A stretch of 64,000 nucleotides of DNA, taken from contig JAGMUV010000003.1 in NCBI GenBank assembly GCA_020744425.1, positions 1,178,001-1,242,000 of the forward strand, written 5' to 3'. Both the position numbers and the translations under genes were made by a program. The stretch comes from Dactylonectria macrodidyma. Taxonomy: Eukaryota; Ascomycota; Sordariomycetes; Hypocreales; Nectriaceae. Of the stretch, positions 22,801-34,693 are shown piece by piece (position 1 is the first letter of the stretch; the number at the start of each line of letters is the position of its first letter). Under the pieces are notes generated by a model that ran no database searches, had not been told where the DNA came from, and saw only the letters and a program-made list of their open reading frames with translations.

Positions 22801-23250
22801 GATAGGGGGCGGCATAGTCGCTTTCGAGTTACGAGCAGTCTTCGTGATTGCTGCCTCTCCCGTGCTCGAAGCATCCACGGCCACTACCGCTGTATCGCCT
22901 TTTCCGCTGTCAGAATCAAGCTTTGTACTGTCCTTGTCGTCGTCGTCGTCGTCGTCGTCTGCCACGTCTTCCTCCTCCTCGTCGATCGTCACGTCCGGCT
23001 TGAACTCGCCAACAACGCTGTCGTGCCTATTGTCCTTGGTCGGAGTGGATTGGGCCGTGTCAACATCGAGGCTAGCCGTGGAAGAGTCGAGGAGGAGAGA
23101 CTCGGGTTCGGAGAGTCGAACAGTTACCATGGAGTCGTGTGCCATTTTGGGGGTCTCGGGGTTTGGGTCTCGCTCCATCATGGAAGGTGGTTCTGATAGT
23201 ATGGTCGAAGGGAGAGACTCATGGTCGGTCTTTGGGCTGCCCGTGTCCAT
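19894..23250 (-). CDS. TBC-domain Rab GTPase-activating protein (Gyp5/EVI5-like)
   Basis: Exons 23250-22675, 22613-21991 and 21934-19894, with introns of 61 and 56 bp; 1079 residues. The first 190 residues are acidic and disordered with a poly-Asp run. The TBC domain spans about 293-510: KGIPPPLRGVVWQSM at its start, arginine-finger motif IGKDLGR (Arg near 339), glutamine-finger motif YCQG (Gln near 376), then LMERYDLRACFLPDLSGLH, joined across the second intron, and FLSFFAVTCPLP. Both catalytic fingers are present, so it should be an active GAP for a Rab of the secretory or endocytic path. A Ser/Thr-rich linker and long coiled-coil segments follow, and the C-terminus is Pro/Gly-rich. The order TBC plus C-terminal coiled coil resembles Gyp5/EVI5-type GAPs; the exact Rab cannot be read from sequence. 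Confidence 0.9.
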
Positions 23251-25174
23251 GCCTGTCTCCTAGTATGGTGGAGGTGTGTGTCGTTTAGACGGGAACAGGA
23301 ATGAAGAGTGTCAGACACAATCTAGTGTTGACGGAGAGACCCTTCGCTGAGCGGCGCTCTGGGAGCGTTCAGTGCTCCGGGTCGCGTGCTCAAAATGCTC
23401 GATATCAAAGGCAAACGGAATCCGAAAAGGTATCGGGTTTCAACAAGAGACCAAGCGATAGCCAGCCAAGTGAGGGCGAATCTGAGCGTTGCATCGAGGT
23501 TCAGGTCCGCCCACGGAGGTTGGTACGGGGGAAGAGTTGCCGCGATCTCGGTCTCGGGGGGATCGGGATCACGGGGGGCCTTAAGGGATTGACGCTAAAC
23601 GGAAAGCAATTACTGGGTTCAAGGCTTCGAACGAAGGTGGCGTCTGACGGCGAGAGTCAAAAAAGAGAGGCTATCTCGAGAGGACGAGTCAAGAGCATCA
23701 AGACGGGCAAGAATGACTGTGGGGATTTTTTTGGAATCGAGCATCGGCTGGGCGTTGGCAATCCGAGTCTCGAGGACTCAATCTTCAAGGGGCAAAATGT
23801 ATACATGGTACTACGGTAGGGGGTCGATAGCCAGCGACGCGCCAAAGTGAGCCTATTCGATCCCCTGATGACCGCCTTTCAGGGAGTTGCTAATTACCTG
23901 CCGTTCCAGTGCCCAGCAGGCTGCTTGCTGAGTGTGCCCGCTGAGCGCACTGAGTGGCCACTGGGATTCGCCCCCCAGGCCTGGTGTCCACAGGGCTACT
24001 TTTCCGGAGAGTGGCGGGGGGGCTAAAAGAACAGGGGTCGCGGTAGTAACAAGTCAGAGCAACTCAACAGTGCCGCCGGCGAACAAGAAAGAAATAAGGT
24101 ACCTACGAGGTAAGCCTGGTCGACGTCTGATGATCATCCAGAGACTCTCCAGCGCCCGGCTTTGTTGCTGTGTCATTCATCATCACGCCCTTATCGTGGA
24201 TGGGGGCCTTCATCCCGTATCGGGTTGGTTGGGACCATGACGGGCATGTTCAGCATAATTGACCATTTCGGAGGCTTCGAAGTTTGAACAACAAAGCGCC
24301 GGGCCTGTGGTACGAAGGACGCGAAGACCCATGATTCAGAGACGTCCCATGGCCATGGTTGGTAAGCTCCAGGAACCCTTGGCCGCTGGGTGGACTTAGT
24401 CACTTCACGAGATGCAGTAGTGTGTGCCGTCCGTCAATGCTCATGATACTAGTTGACTAGGTTCCTTGATGACCCTGACAGTCGAGCATCCCGCGTCGAC
24501 CCCCCCTTATTGCCGAAGCTCTCAACTATAGCGTACTATCATAGGTACGGCAGTTAAGGAGTCAGAGCAGCATCAAAAAACTTGCAGGTCTAGAAATCCA
24601 GGGGAATAAGTTGAGTCTCCACACGGGAATGCAAGGGCCCTGTCTCTCCTATGCAATGTGCCACTCTGGTTCCTGTAGCGCACAGTCAGTGCGCCACTCA
24701 CGTCGCGTCCTCTGAGTCCGTTCATGCACTTCATCTCCAGTGCAGCTCGTACCCTGGACTACAAATAATCATCAGATGATGCAGCGGATGATGCAGCACC
24801 AACCGTCCCAGCCAAGCCATCCGGTCAACAGCGAGGGGTCAGTGTTTGTAGTATCCTCCTGTTTGGTATTGCCTCAGTATTCGGCATCCGCATGGAAACT
24901 CGGCGGGTGTCTCGATCATTTTGACTTTCGTCAACCCAGGGTTACGGAAGACGTAATGGGGCGGTTTTATTGACAGCATTGCTTTGAATCCAACGCAAAC
25001 TTGTTCCCGTGACTAGCGTACTGAAATGCACCTATGAGCCAACAGGGACACAGTCGTCTGCCTAAACGTTCGCTCTAAGTGAGATGTGCCAAGTTGCCAT
25101 AATTAACGATATTATCTCCACGAATATCCTACAGCTTGTACCTTCAATTGCCATCCACAAACCAGTGAGTATAA
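23251..25174. other. Gene-poor region 5' of the TBC gene
   Basis: Promoter and leader of the TBC gene, then about 1.5 kb without a supported frame. A plus frame at 24740-24973 carries a short Gln/Met-rich stretch but no recognisable family. It forms the left border of the decayed frame described next. Confidence 0.5.
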
Positions 25175-26062
25175 ACATCTGATGAACTAGACGGACATGT
25201 TTTGTTTTACGGGACGCAATTGCAACAATACCTTCGTCGAGGTAAGTCCCTCTCTAAATATCGTGGGATGTACCACAATGACCACATAGACCTAGGTGCC
25301 AACTATCTAGCAAAGGTGGTGACCTTGCCTGGGAGTGAGGAGGTCATGCAATTGGTTTAAGTTTCTGCTCGAAGAAAGTGTCAGTTTGTATCTAGACACC
25401 CGATGATCTGTTGTGGCTCCATGTTCTCAACCATCACAACTTCTAGGCACTGGTCTCACGGCTATGGTTTTCGCCCTCGCAACAAACCTAATGGACCAAC
25501 ACAGGCTCAGATGGATTTAGACTTATCTATTATTCGGCCGACCTCGAGCTTTAGCTTTATTCTTAGGCCTACTGGTGTTCCCAAAAAGAATATGTCTGGC
25601 TGTATGGCCCACTTCCTTGGGAAGTCGGCCAACAAAACCCGACTAAATAGCCTCCTGGGCTATCATGGTGACCAGTATCTCATGTGGGATAATTGGAATT
25701 ATGCTGCTTGTGCGATGAACTGGTACAAGCCCCGACAACCACCAGTGGCTACTGTAGAGGTTCCTGCAGCTGGGGCTACTCGGTTGCTCAACCGTAACAA
25801 CCGCAGACCAGTATACTGAGATGTGTATTTTAACAGAAAAGCCGGCTCGAATATGTGTCTTGGAATCGATAAATGCCGCTCATACCAAGGTCTCTGTGTC
25901 CTTCTCGTAGCCTGGACGAACCTGGTGTGTGCTTTTGCTCAACTAAAGGTCGCAAACTTTGACATCAAATATTTCTACCTTGAGGAACTTACAGTCTCAT
26001 ATTTCCCACACATTTACAGAGAAAAATGCCCTGAAATAGCACTGCCAGAGAGAAAGGAGTGA
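25175..26062 (+). pseudogene. Decayed open frame of unknown origin
   Basis: One phase (positions congruent to 25175) stays protein-like for about 890 bp with only two internal stops, TAA at 25358-25360 and TGA at 25817-25819, before a third at 26060-26062. Random sequence would give about 14. The three segments share a coherent style rich in Trp, Tyr and His: segment one includes LGANYLAKVVTLPG; segment two includes YGFRPRNKPNGPTQAQMDLD and YHGDQYLMWDNWNYAA, then a Pro/Ala-rich end; segment three includes NFDIKYFYLEELTVSYFPHI. Beyond 26062 stops become frequent. A different frame at 25082-25180 also stays open and may be an upstream piece after a frameshift. I recognise neither a polymerase motif (no GDD) nor a transposase or integrase motif. 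Candidate sources are an endogenised mycovirus coat-protein-like sequence, a dead mobile element, or a lost fungal gene. Confidence 0.45.
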
Positions 26063-28721
26063 TGCGACCCCTCCACTGGGGTGCATTTGAAGGTATAGAG
26101 CCGTTGGCACGAGTTTCCGGTGCTGGCAAGCGCGAGTCTTGAGGGGTTGGCACTATTAGATGGGATTTGTGCAGAATCCTGGGCTCGAAATGGTGAGACT
26201 TCTCGAAAGGGAAACTTCGTGGCATCTCGTTATACGCTTATGGGATAGGCTGTGGCGATATCAGGAGTCTGGCCTCGCCATTGAGATACTTATTTGAGCA
26301 CACTTTCACATCGAACTGACGCCTCACAGGAGAACCTCAACACTGATTATATCAATGAGTTGACATAATTCTGTACCTCTTCCTTTCTCTCTCGAACCTG
26401 ACGTGCGGGACCTCGTTTTTGCTCTTATTGGATGTACGCACTTCCCCAGGGCAGTTCCTAGAGACATGTCCTTGCTCGTCGAGTGAACCAGGCCAACTTT
26501 GCATGATACTTTGGTCGAAGAGGATGTTGTTGGACTACCCCATGAAACCTTGATTGACGTTACCTTCCACAATCGAATCCATGGCTGATACCCTGGGTAA
26601 AGAAGCCTCTCCAGAACCTATTCCCAGATTAGCTGCAACTAGTGACTACTTGCAGTCAATCTTGCGATTATTGACACTAGGGCGGTAAGTCGAACGGGGA
26701 TTTGTATTTCATGTGGTCAACGCGCGCTCTCAAGAGGCTCCTAATTCTCGAGAAATCGTCCCCCGTGTGAGCCGTATATGAATTTGAAGGATAGGCGGGT
26801 GCATATGGATACAGGTAGAACACGTCTCGTTCATATCACGCACTACGTATCCGTAATAACCTCTTTGCGCTGTATTGTACATGCCGCGGAAGAACACTCC
26901 GTATGGCTTTGGCGGAAAGCAATCAAAAGACGGCACATCTAGATGCCTGAGGAGAGCATTATTGGTACACTTGCACCGTACAGCGATTTCCCCCGAGTAT
27001 CTCACTTGGACCAAACCTGAGTGGCGGAATGGGGTCTTATTCTGCCTTGAGCAAGCTTCCATGGCAGATAGCTCTCCATATCGCCTCTCATCGATGGGCA
27101 AGACTTGTTAAAGTTTCATCCGTTGGGTAGAGCTAGACTCCCTCCCGCCCTTCCGCCCTTCCGCCCTGACGTCACTGGCGTCAAACTTAATGCTAAAAAG
27201 GGACAACATGATCATGACAGCGGGAGAAACAGCAATGAGTACACCCAATCTTCTCTCGATGAGAATGGCGGAGGGAAGATGACAGCACTTTTGTAGCCAT
27301 AATTCGCATAATGAAAGGACAATGCTGGTCAAGATCTTTTGAAATAGAGTATGGCCGATGGGGTTTAATCCCAAGTTGGATGGCGGTAGCTACCTGGAAC
27401 TAGGCAATATAATAGATCATGGCTAGCATCCTCAGTACCCCGTAACTGCTATCACAGGCCACGCTAAGCGGAGGAGAGCCCTAACGACTCCGGGCTCTGG
27501 TCAGACTTCAGCCTCCTTGAATACTGTAACTTCACTCGGCTCTGCTCCTACCGATGTATCGCAATCCTTCTCTGGCTCCGGTTCGTCTGCTATAAGTAGA
27601 CGCAGCAGCGGCGGCAGTAGCTTCGCTCAGGTTAGCACAGCCTCTACTATTATGACTCCTTCGATCGCTCGGGGCCTCCTTATAGTGATACGAACGGTCA
27701 TGAGACTCTTTATAACCATGTTGATAGCAACGGGGCGCTAGACCTGCTGTGGTCGCCATCTTGCAGACATCAATTCAGACACTCAGATTAATAGTACAGA
27801 GCTTGGCCGGGGGAGTTAGAACAGATTAAATTTGAGCTCCACCTTCACCCTCACGCCAGCCTAAATCATCCACCTCACTCACTGTGGTAGCAAACAGCAG
27901 CTGAATTTTGGACTATTTCCACAGGCCTACCCAGATACAACCGTAATTGCCAATGAGCACGCCTGGAAATGGAAGCAGGCTAAGCCTTCGAGATCGTCCG
28001 CCCGCTGAAGCACGTCTGGCTCCAACCTCATCTTAACGCCGTGAACCCTGTCGCACACCACCTGACATTTCCGTTATGCTAAAGAAGAGGGAGCCGGTGT
28101 TAGAAAGGCCTAATGGAGTTTAACAGGAGGGGCTCCCCCAAGCGAAGCGTTCAAAAAGACGGGGCAAGGCGGCCTTAGATCGCTGAGTATGGCTAGTAGT
28201 CCGTCTTGAAGCCCTCCGATAAGAAATCCTAGCGGCCTAGTTCTCTTGTTATTGTCGTGGAACTGATAGCTTTGTTTCTTGGTACTGATCGTATCTAGTT
28301 TGCACTCTAAGACTGACTGGATCAGCCACATATCTGAGAAAGAATCCAAGGAGCACTTTGTGCAGTCTATCCGTAGCAAATTTCAACCCGAATTCTGTGC
28401 TGGAGAAGTTCAAAGTCATCGTGGGATAGATCTGAGCCCGAGTCTTTACTGTGTATCTGCTGTACAGTAGACTAAATGTCAGCGCCAGCAGAATGTCACC
28501 TTGCTTTGACTTGCGGTGATCAGGGCTTGAATAACCGCCAGTTCTTGACGTTGGTGTACACACGGTGCGAAAGTCATAGCGAGGAACAGGGCGTAATTTT
28601 TTGAGCGGAAGAAAGATCGGCGCCGTATCCATTGTAAGCTTGCATGTACAGATTGATTTCATGTCGTGGATGATTGTATCTTCCCATGACTTGCTCGTAC
28701 AATCCTTCGTCACCCCATCAA
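26063..28721. other. Gene-poor region with degenerate fragments
   Basis: No intact gene. Short open pieces occur: plus strand 26875-27111, ending in a HRTAISPEYLTWTKPEWRNG-type stretch; plus strand 27517-27741, Ser/Thr-rich; minus strand 28734-28249. None has splice sites, a domain or codon-level support. An imperfect CCCTTCCG repeat lies at 27137-27165. This stretch probably holds decayed sequence. Confidence 0.45.
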
Positions 28722-29649
28722 CTAAGACTGCCATTCTAGGACCTTCAAGGTCTCCTCAACACGCTTCTTAGTCTCTTCCTGAAGACCAAGGTCATCAGCC
28801 TCCTTCGCAATTTCAGCTAGCCGTTTCTTCCAGAACTCCCATCGCTGCAAGCTTCGAGGCGTGATGCTGTCGTCACAAAGCTTACCAGTCCCCCTGATAC
28901 CGACCTCATCCTCAGTGAGCTCTTCATTAGGGCTCTTCATTTCTTTTTCCAGCGTATCGCTGCAGTTAAGAATCCACTCAGTCGCAACCCAGACTCGGCA
29001 ATCCATTAAAGGTCCTTTTGCGGTGGGCTCTTCGAGAGCTGAACGAATCTCCCAGATGGGCAAGTGAACTTGTTGTACGAGGCCACGGCTGATGAGGTGA
29101 GACATGAAGGAATTGAGGTTTTTCCAGGTAGAGAGCCCAACAGAGTCGTTTTCTTCACCTTCGACGGGCTCTTGAGAAGCGTAAGCAAGAGTACAAGTTT
29201 AAGAGGAAAAGTCAATGCTTACTTAGCTCCCATTGCTCTGTTAGGCGCATCGAAAGTTCAGGAAGATCAGGCCAGTTCTGGGTGCATCTCGTTAATAATT
29301 TACATCTTTGTGCATACTTCACCTAAATATAACATACCGTGAGCCCCTTGCCAGCAGCTCTCTCATCCTGGCGGACAAAGTCGACGGCAAGAGCTAGGCA
29401 TTGATGCCACTCATGCCCATGTGGGATGTAGGAGACTAGCTCAAGCCAAACTCCCCATAAGGCAAACAGCATGCCACCAACCTCGTCATCATGGGTGTTA
29501 TCCAGGTAGAAGTGGAGGATATCATTGGCAATCTTTGCACCTCGCGCTTCCATGGTGGCTGGATACTCCAGCACCCCCTTGAGCATGTTCAACATGGCTC
29601 GCTCACTGGGCAGGAAGGTGGCGCCGTCGAGAGACTTTAGGGCGTCCAT
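28722..29649 (-). CDS. DUF3632 family protein
   Basis: Exons 29649-29338, 29277-29223 and 29170-28722; introns of 60 and 52 bp with GTATGT and GTAAGC donors; 271 residues. The first exon has FALWGVWLELVSYIPHGHEW, the short second exon gives NWPDLPELSMRLTEQWE, and the third exon begins with a variable acidic loop followed by STWKNLNSFMSHLISRGLV. This order (helical W/L-rich N-half, W-x-DLP motif, WxNLNxF motif) matches the DUF3632 proteins that are expanded in filamentous ascomycetes. Their function is unknown, and many lie in accessory regions. No signal peptide or membrane span is visible. The ATG at 29649 is chosen although the frame is open further upstream to 29736. It is isolated inside a gene-poor tract. 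Confidence 0.7.
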
Positions 29650-30411
29650 GCTGGTTCTTGGTAAGCATGAACGGCGAAAAGTAGAGTACTGTAGGGTGAG
29701 GTGAGAGAAGAAGAGAAAGTCAAGTTTGAGATACAATATGTTAATTAATAGTCGTGTTTGATGTTGAACTGTGTCTGTGAGGACTTATCTATGTTTTGTC
29801 CCGTCTCACTTTTCGGGAGGCTGAGCCAGAGTGTGACGATGCGCCACAGCAGGGTGCGTAAATGAGGCGGGGTCACTGGCCAACTAGTAGTGTCGACTAC
29901 CGCCCTCTACACATCTTAAATTCAGGCCGTAAAACCGCCTTCAGCCCTGGTTTCATAACTCCAGACTTCTGGGTCTTAGTAGTCAATCAATCGTTCTGAG
30001 GAAAGTTTGAACTTGTGAAGAGGAACAGGGCCAGTTTTAAGGACCCGACAGTTCGGATAGCCGCCCACCGCACACAGGCTCAAGGTCACGTTGAGGCGGT
30101 TACTACCCTCCCTCACTCAGGGCGCTTACCTGGCCGCGCCCTCCAGTGAACTTCTAGGACCTCCTGCTGCCTTCCTACGACCCCTGAGAATTTCAAATAC
30201 TTTGACTGGTTTATTTTGCCGCTTCATACCTCAGCCTGAAACTGGCGTATGTTATTTCTATCCTCGAGCATACATACCGCTTGTGAAGCTCCTTTCCTCA
30301 TGAACCCTAGTGTCGCCGGGGAGTACGGCTGACGTGCCGTATATGGGGCCTGCGATGGCGACTACAATTGCTTCCGTCAGGCGCTTAATATCTAGAGATT
30401 AGAATCCAGAG
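29650..30411. other. Intergenic, upstream of the DUF3632 gene
   Basis: No supported gene. A 70-codon plus frame at 30091-30303 has no family resemblance or splice signals. Confidence 0.5.
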
Positions 30412-31090
30412 ATGCAAGTCCTGACCAGAAGTATAATAAGGCTGGGTGATTCTCCAAATGCTTGGGTTGAAAACAACAGGTCTTTCCATCCTCAACTTCA
30501 TCGACTTCAAGAACGACAAGTCCAACACGAAGTTACTACTGCCACTTATGCCTATTCTGAAATCATACCTTCCGGACAAGCATCTGCGCCTGCTGGCTAT
30601 GGCCCTCCGGCCCGCTCGCCTACAGAGTCATCCTATGCAAGCATCGCCGCGATCCATTTTTAAAGCTCTTATCTAACATCGAGGCAAATAGTATGACTTC
30701 CATAGAACATCATCAAATGGAAGAAGCAATGGTCAGACCTGGATGTATGCTCGAGACGCTCGCGCACAACAGGCTGGTGCCTCTTCCGTTGCAGTTCCGC
30801 GGCCCAACTACCCCAACTATTACGGCAACAAGAACGCGCAACCTGTCCATCTCTCCACGCCTCCAGAGCAGATTCCTAATCACAGGAGGCCTGGAACATC
30901 CTCTCCAGGATGGCTACATCATCCACTTATCCCAAACCATCAAACGACTCATTCTGGCAACCTGAGGACCGCAGGGACGGTCCGAAGTGTTTACCCACTC
31001 AGCGACCCGTCTCAGTTCGATGTCATCTACCATACAGGCGGGCCAGGCCAATTTAGGAACGCGACATACCACCCGTCCACCCGCAACTGA
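30412..31090 (+). CDS. Doubtful proline/tyrosine-rich protein with a GC-AG intron
   Basis: Two open stretches in different phases, 30412-30636 and 30692-31090, can be joined in frame by removing 30637-30691. That segment starts GCAAGC and ends with a good TCTAAC branch site followed by AAATAG. The 207-residue product is hydrophilic; the second half is Pro/Tyr/Asn/His-rich, including a PNYPNYYGNKNAQP stretch, and ends at TGA 31088-31090. There is no signal peptide, membrane span or recognised domain. An alternative GT donor at about 30626 would shift to a less plausible frame. A further possible intron within the first stretch (GT near 30422, AACAACAG near 30480) would change the N-terminus. 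It could be a real orphan gene, a long non-coding transcript, or chance. Confidence 0.3.
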
Positions 31091-31883
31091 TCGAGCCACA
31101 TATAGAACGGCGAGTTGTAATGGTTTGACATGTGCAGCAGAGGAGGAAGAAGTTTTCTAGTGCTATGTATAGTATAAGTGTTTAGAATTCGTTAGGCATC
31201 TACCCAGTGACATAGTCATATCTTTGTATTTATGGTTACAGCTGGACGAGAACTGGTTACATACGTAATAGATGCCAGAATATTCACTTTTACGGGTACC
31301 GAAAACTGAGAGAAGTTTCAATTCATCGTCCCAAAGCTCGCTCCATGCAAATAGCGCCAAGATCGAAAGATCTCCAACACGTGCGAGTGAAAAAAAAAAA
31401 AAGGCAACGGCGATGAAACGTCGTGACTCTATGCTTCGAGGTTTTAGTTTGGGGAGCAAACACGTCGTAGTTCAGCATGGACGGGGAGAAGTTCCCGGTG
31501 TGGGGACTGGTAAATACACAAGGTCCGATATTAAAGTTACATGATGAAGGGGGACCAAAGAGCGAGCATCGGGCGTCGAGGCATCGAGAGAATGGAAGGT
31601 GCCAGGAACTGGGCTCACGAACCAACCTGCACCCATCCCCAGGCCACGGGTGGCGGTGGCCGGATCCTCAACCATGGCAGAGGTCGCATAAAATCGACAC
31701 GATACTGTGTAAGCACGAGTCGATGTTGGCTGTGAATGGATGGGCTCGCATGCATCGTGTCGGAAGGGGTGGTCGAGGTGATCAAAAGTCTGAGCATCAC
31801 GGAGCCAGGGTGATGAGAGCCTGAGCAAGAGCGGCACTGCTGACTAACCAGGCCAGGATACAGGTTATCCGAGTGTCGTGGAC

Positions 31884-31899
31884 GACTACCTAGGTAGTC
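31884..31899. repeat. 16-bp perfect palindrome
   Basis: GACTACCTAGGTAGTC reads the same on both strands. Related CTAGGTA/TAGGTA words recur nearby (31895, 31923) and elsewhere in the spacers (39506, 40079, 52083). Confidence 0.7.
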
Positions 31900-33845
31900 T
31901 ACTGTCTACTAACCTAAATAGATAGGTACAGTAGTCAGGGTTCGTACGAAGGAAGCTGGAGATGAGACATTGCAGTCCGCCCGCCCGGCCCGAAAGGGGA
32001 GCAGTCGCGGGGTGTTTCCCCGGACATGATGGAGAATTCCAGTTGAACAATGCGGTGTGAGCCTGTGAGGGTACACGGGACGGCATTGGATGAGGCGAGT
32101 TGAGGTGAGGCGAGGGAAGGGAGGCAGCGCGCGTTTCGCGGACATGGATAATAAACCTAGTGTCAGCTCCCATTGTTCCCCAAAAGCCACTACCGAGCCA
32201 TCGTGCATGGTGCGTCCATACATACCGTACATGAGTGACATAGGGAAGCTTGACAGAGCCCCGTACCGCCTTCATTGCACGCTGGATGGACGCATGACAC
32301 TCGCTGATGGAGTCGCCGCCTGCACGGGGGGCGGCGACAGGTTGACGGCAAGGCGGACGACCACATGCCGGCCTCGGCGAGCTTATTGGAGTTTGGAGTA
32401 GCAGTTTTTTTTAGAGGTTGCGTAAATAGGTAGACTATACTGCGTACTAGGAAGGTATGCAAGTATCTACATGCATGGCGAATGCGTGTGGGCGATGTGC
32501 GAGCGCAAACAAGCCGGTGTTAGCAGCGCGTTTCGACCAGAAGCCGACGAGGCCATCATGGTTAGGGCCACCGCGGCGGCGAGAAGACGGCTAGGTTGCC
32601 ATGTATGTACGGTACTGTTCTGTACGCCACGGAAGACTACGAGCCGCGGGTTTTTTCAGGTAGGCTGGTGATTTGACTGAACCAAACCAAGTTGGGAGGG
32701 ATGCATCGCGCGAGACAGACCGCCGGTGTCTGTTATCGCGACATGGCGGGGTGGCTGCGATCTGGAGCAGCCCATGTGCATGTAAAGTGTGGGCAAGTGT
32801 GTGAGAGTGAGAGAGCCGACGCTGTAGAGTGTGTGTGGGAGCATTGTGTCATTGGGTGGTGTGGTAACCAAAAAGGAGTGAACCCCCGTTTTCTGCCCTC
32901 TCTCACTCAGGTTTCCTCCACGAATCTATCTCCTAATTACGTAGGTAGTAAAGTTGAGATCGGCTGTGCTCTGGTGGATCGGCAATTGGAACCAAGATCA
33001 ACTCTCTGCGTTGATTCCGAGATGAAATTGCAAAGTCGATGCCGAATTGGCTCGTGCTCGACGAGGTTTGAAGGGTGGCCCGTGGACTCTAGAAAACTAA
33101 ATCACTAGAACAGTGTAAATCCTGCATGGAGCATAATGATCACGGTACTGTCCCGTAGAGGAGGGCGACGGGAATCGGTACGGGGACCCCATTCCCGTAC
33201 ACGCGATGCACGCCTGGCCTTATCTTTTGGTGTTGCTGATCATGGGGTCGCTTCTAGTTTTCATCCTAGTTTTCAACACCAAAGACCTGCCGACCCGGGG
33301 AGGGGCGGGCTAGGGTTTGGTTGCATGGGAAGTGTGTTGGGTGGGCGCAACTACGTACGGGCCTGGAGTAAGGTAGTGGTGGTGTGCTGCTACAGTACTA
33401 GACACTACGGCTATCGAGACAGGGCAAGAAACCGGCCATCATACGTACGTCTGCGGTTTGATCTACGCCGGTTCATGTCCGTCATCGCAGCCTGCAATGC
33501 CTGTTTGTTATGCGTTCTCCATGAATGTATGGAGCATCCGCTGCAGGCCATCATCCCAGGTGCTTGAATTGATGTCACCCAGCTTCCCCTGCAAGTCCAG
33601 CCTGTGGCCGCATCACACGGAGCATGATTAACTTCCAAGACCGAGTCATGATGTCGAGAGATTCCATGCCAAATTCCTCCAGTAACCTGCAACAACATCC
33701 AACACACCACTGCGTCTAATACCTGTGCAACTGTCTTTCCATGCAACCATCACATTCAAAGGGATTATTCTCACCGAATGTTCTTGATGCCGATTCTCGC
33801 AAGTGTCTTGTGCCATAGACATGGCTAATTTGCTGGGTGCTCCAC

Positions 33846-33849
<4 letters not shown>

Positions 33850-33877
<28 letters not shown>
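33850..33877. repeat. CT/GA dinucleotide microsatellite
   Basis: Uninterrupted CT repeat of about 13 units flanked by C-rich sequence. It lies in the intergenic region about 0.8 kb upstream of YVC1. Confidence 0.9.
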
Positions 33878-33881
<4 letters not shown>

Positions 33882-34693
33882 TATGCTCCCTGTGCCGCCC
33901 TCTCCTGAGGCGAGCGGGGGGGAGGGAAGCGAGGCACCTGGAGACTCACTGGACTGGAGAAGACAGGCAAATGCCACCCCTCCCGTCTGCTCTGCCACAG
34001 CCGGGCGTTGTGACATGGAAAGCACCTTACGGAGTAGGTACTTTGGAAGCCGTATGCAACCCATTTGAGCATTCCCTGGAGGCTCACCGGAGCCGAGTTT
34101 ACGTGAGATGGGCAACCCGCACTGGAAAATGAAGTGTCCCCGATACAATGGCGTTAGCTGCGCTACAATGCCCCCCCATGCTCATATCCCTATTCGCGTC
34201 TCCAAGCCTGTTTTGTTAGTCCCGTCTTGATCTTCCAAGCCTGAATATCCCTGGGCCTCGTAGTGCTGGAGAGTAATTAGTACGCGGTGCGTCAGTCGAC
34301 AGTTCGTTTGGGTGGGGGCAGCCACTGGGCATCCCTGTCCACTGGCGTTACACCCGTGTTGGCCACTAAGACCACTAAGACCCTAGCGCTCTGGACCCTC
34401 TGTCCATCGTCCACGGCCGCTGGGCCTTAGCCTCTTCTCTGGCTCTCCTTGGAAGTTGGATCCCACTGGAGCCTCGATGCCTCGACGCCCACGACATTCC
34501 CTTGGCTCTTCTTCTTTGCGTCTCCTTTCCTTGTTTTTCCTATTCTTCTGTGAACAGGGCCCGTTTGTTGTTTTCTCTTTGGAGACATCTCTTTCGTTCG
34601 TTTCTTTTGCCCAACGTACCCCCCCCTCATGGCGCGTTGAGACGCATTGGCGAGCCGGCACGCTTGCTCTCACAGGAGACCTCCCTCAACACC

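Larger units (their letters stand above)
31091..34693. other. 3.6-kb gene-poor region upstream of YVC1
   Basis: Many short frames on both strands, none longer than about 145 codons and none with recognisable residues. Sequence-level marks are a 16-bp perfect palindrome at 31884-31899, a 12-bp A run near 31388, and a CT dinucleotide array near 33850-33877. The last 300 bp hold the YVC1 promoter and leader, which is pyrimidine-rich. Confidence 0.5.

Noticed and set aside
26875..27111. 78-codon plus-strand frame after the decayed frame
   Set aside because: A different phase from the main decayed frame, with no motif. It may be part of the relic, but nothing ties it to that.
28249..28734. 161-codon minus-strand frame overlapping the end of the DUF3632 gene
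   Set aside because: No recognisable domain, no splice context, and it overlaps the stop of a better supported gene.
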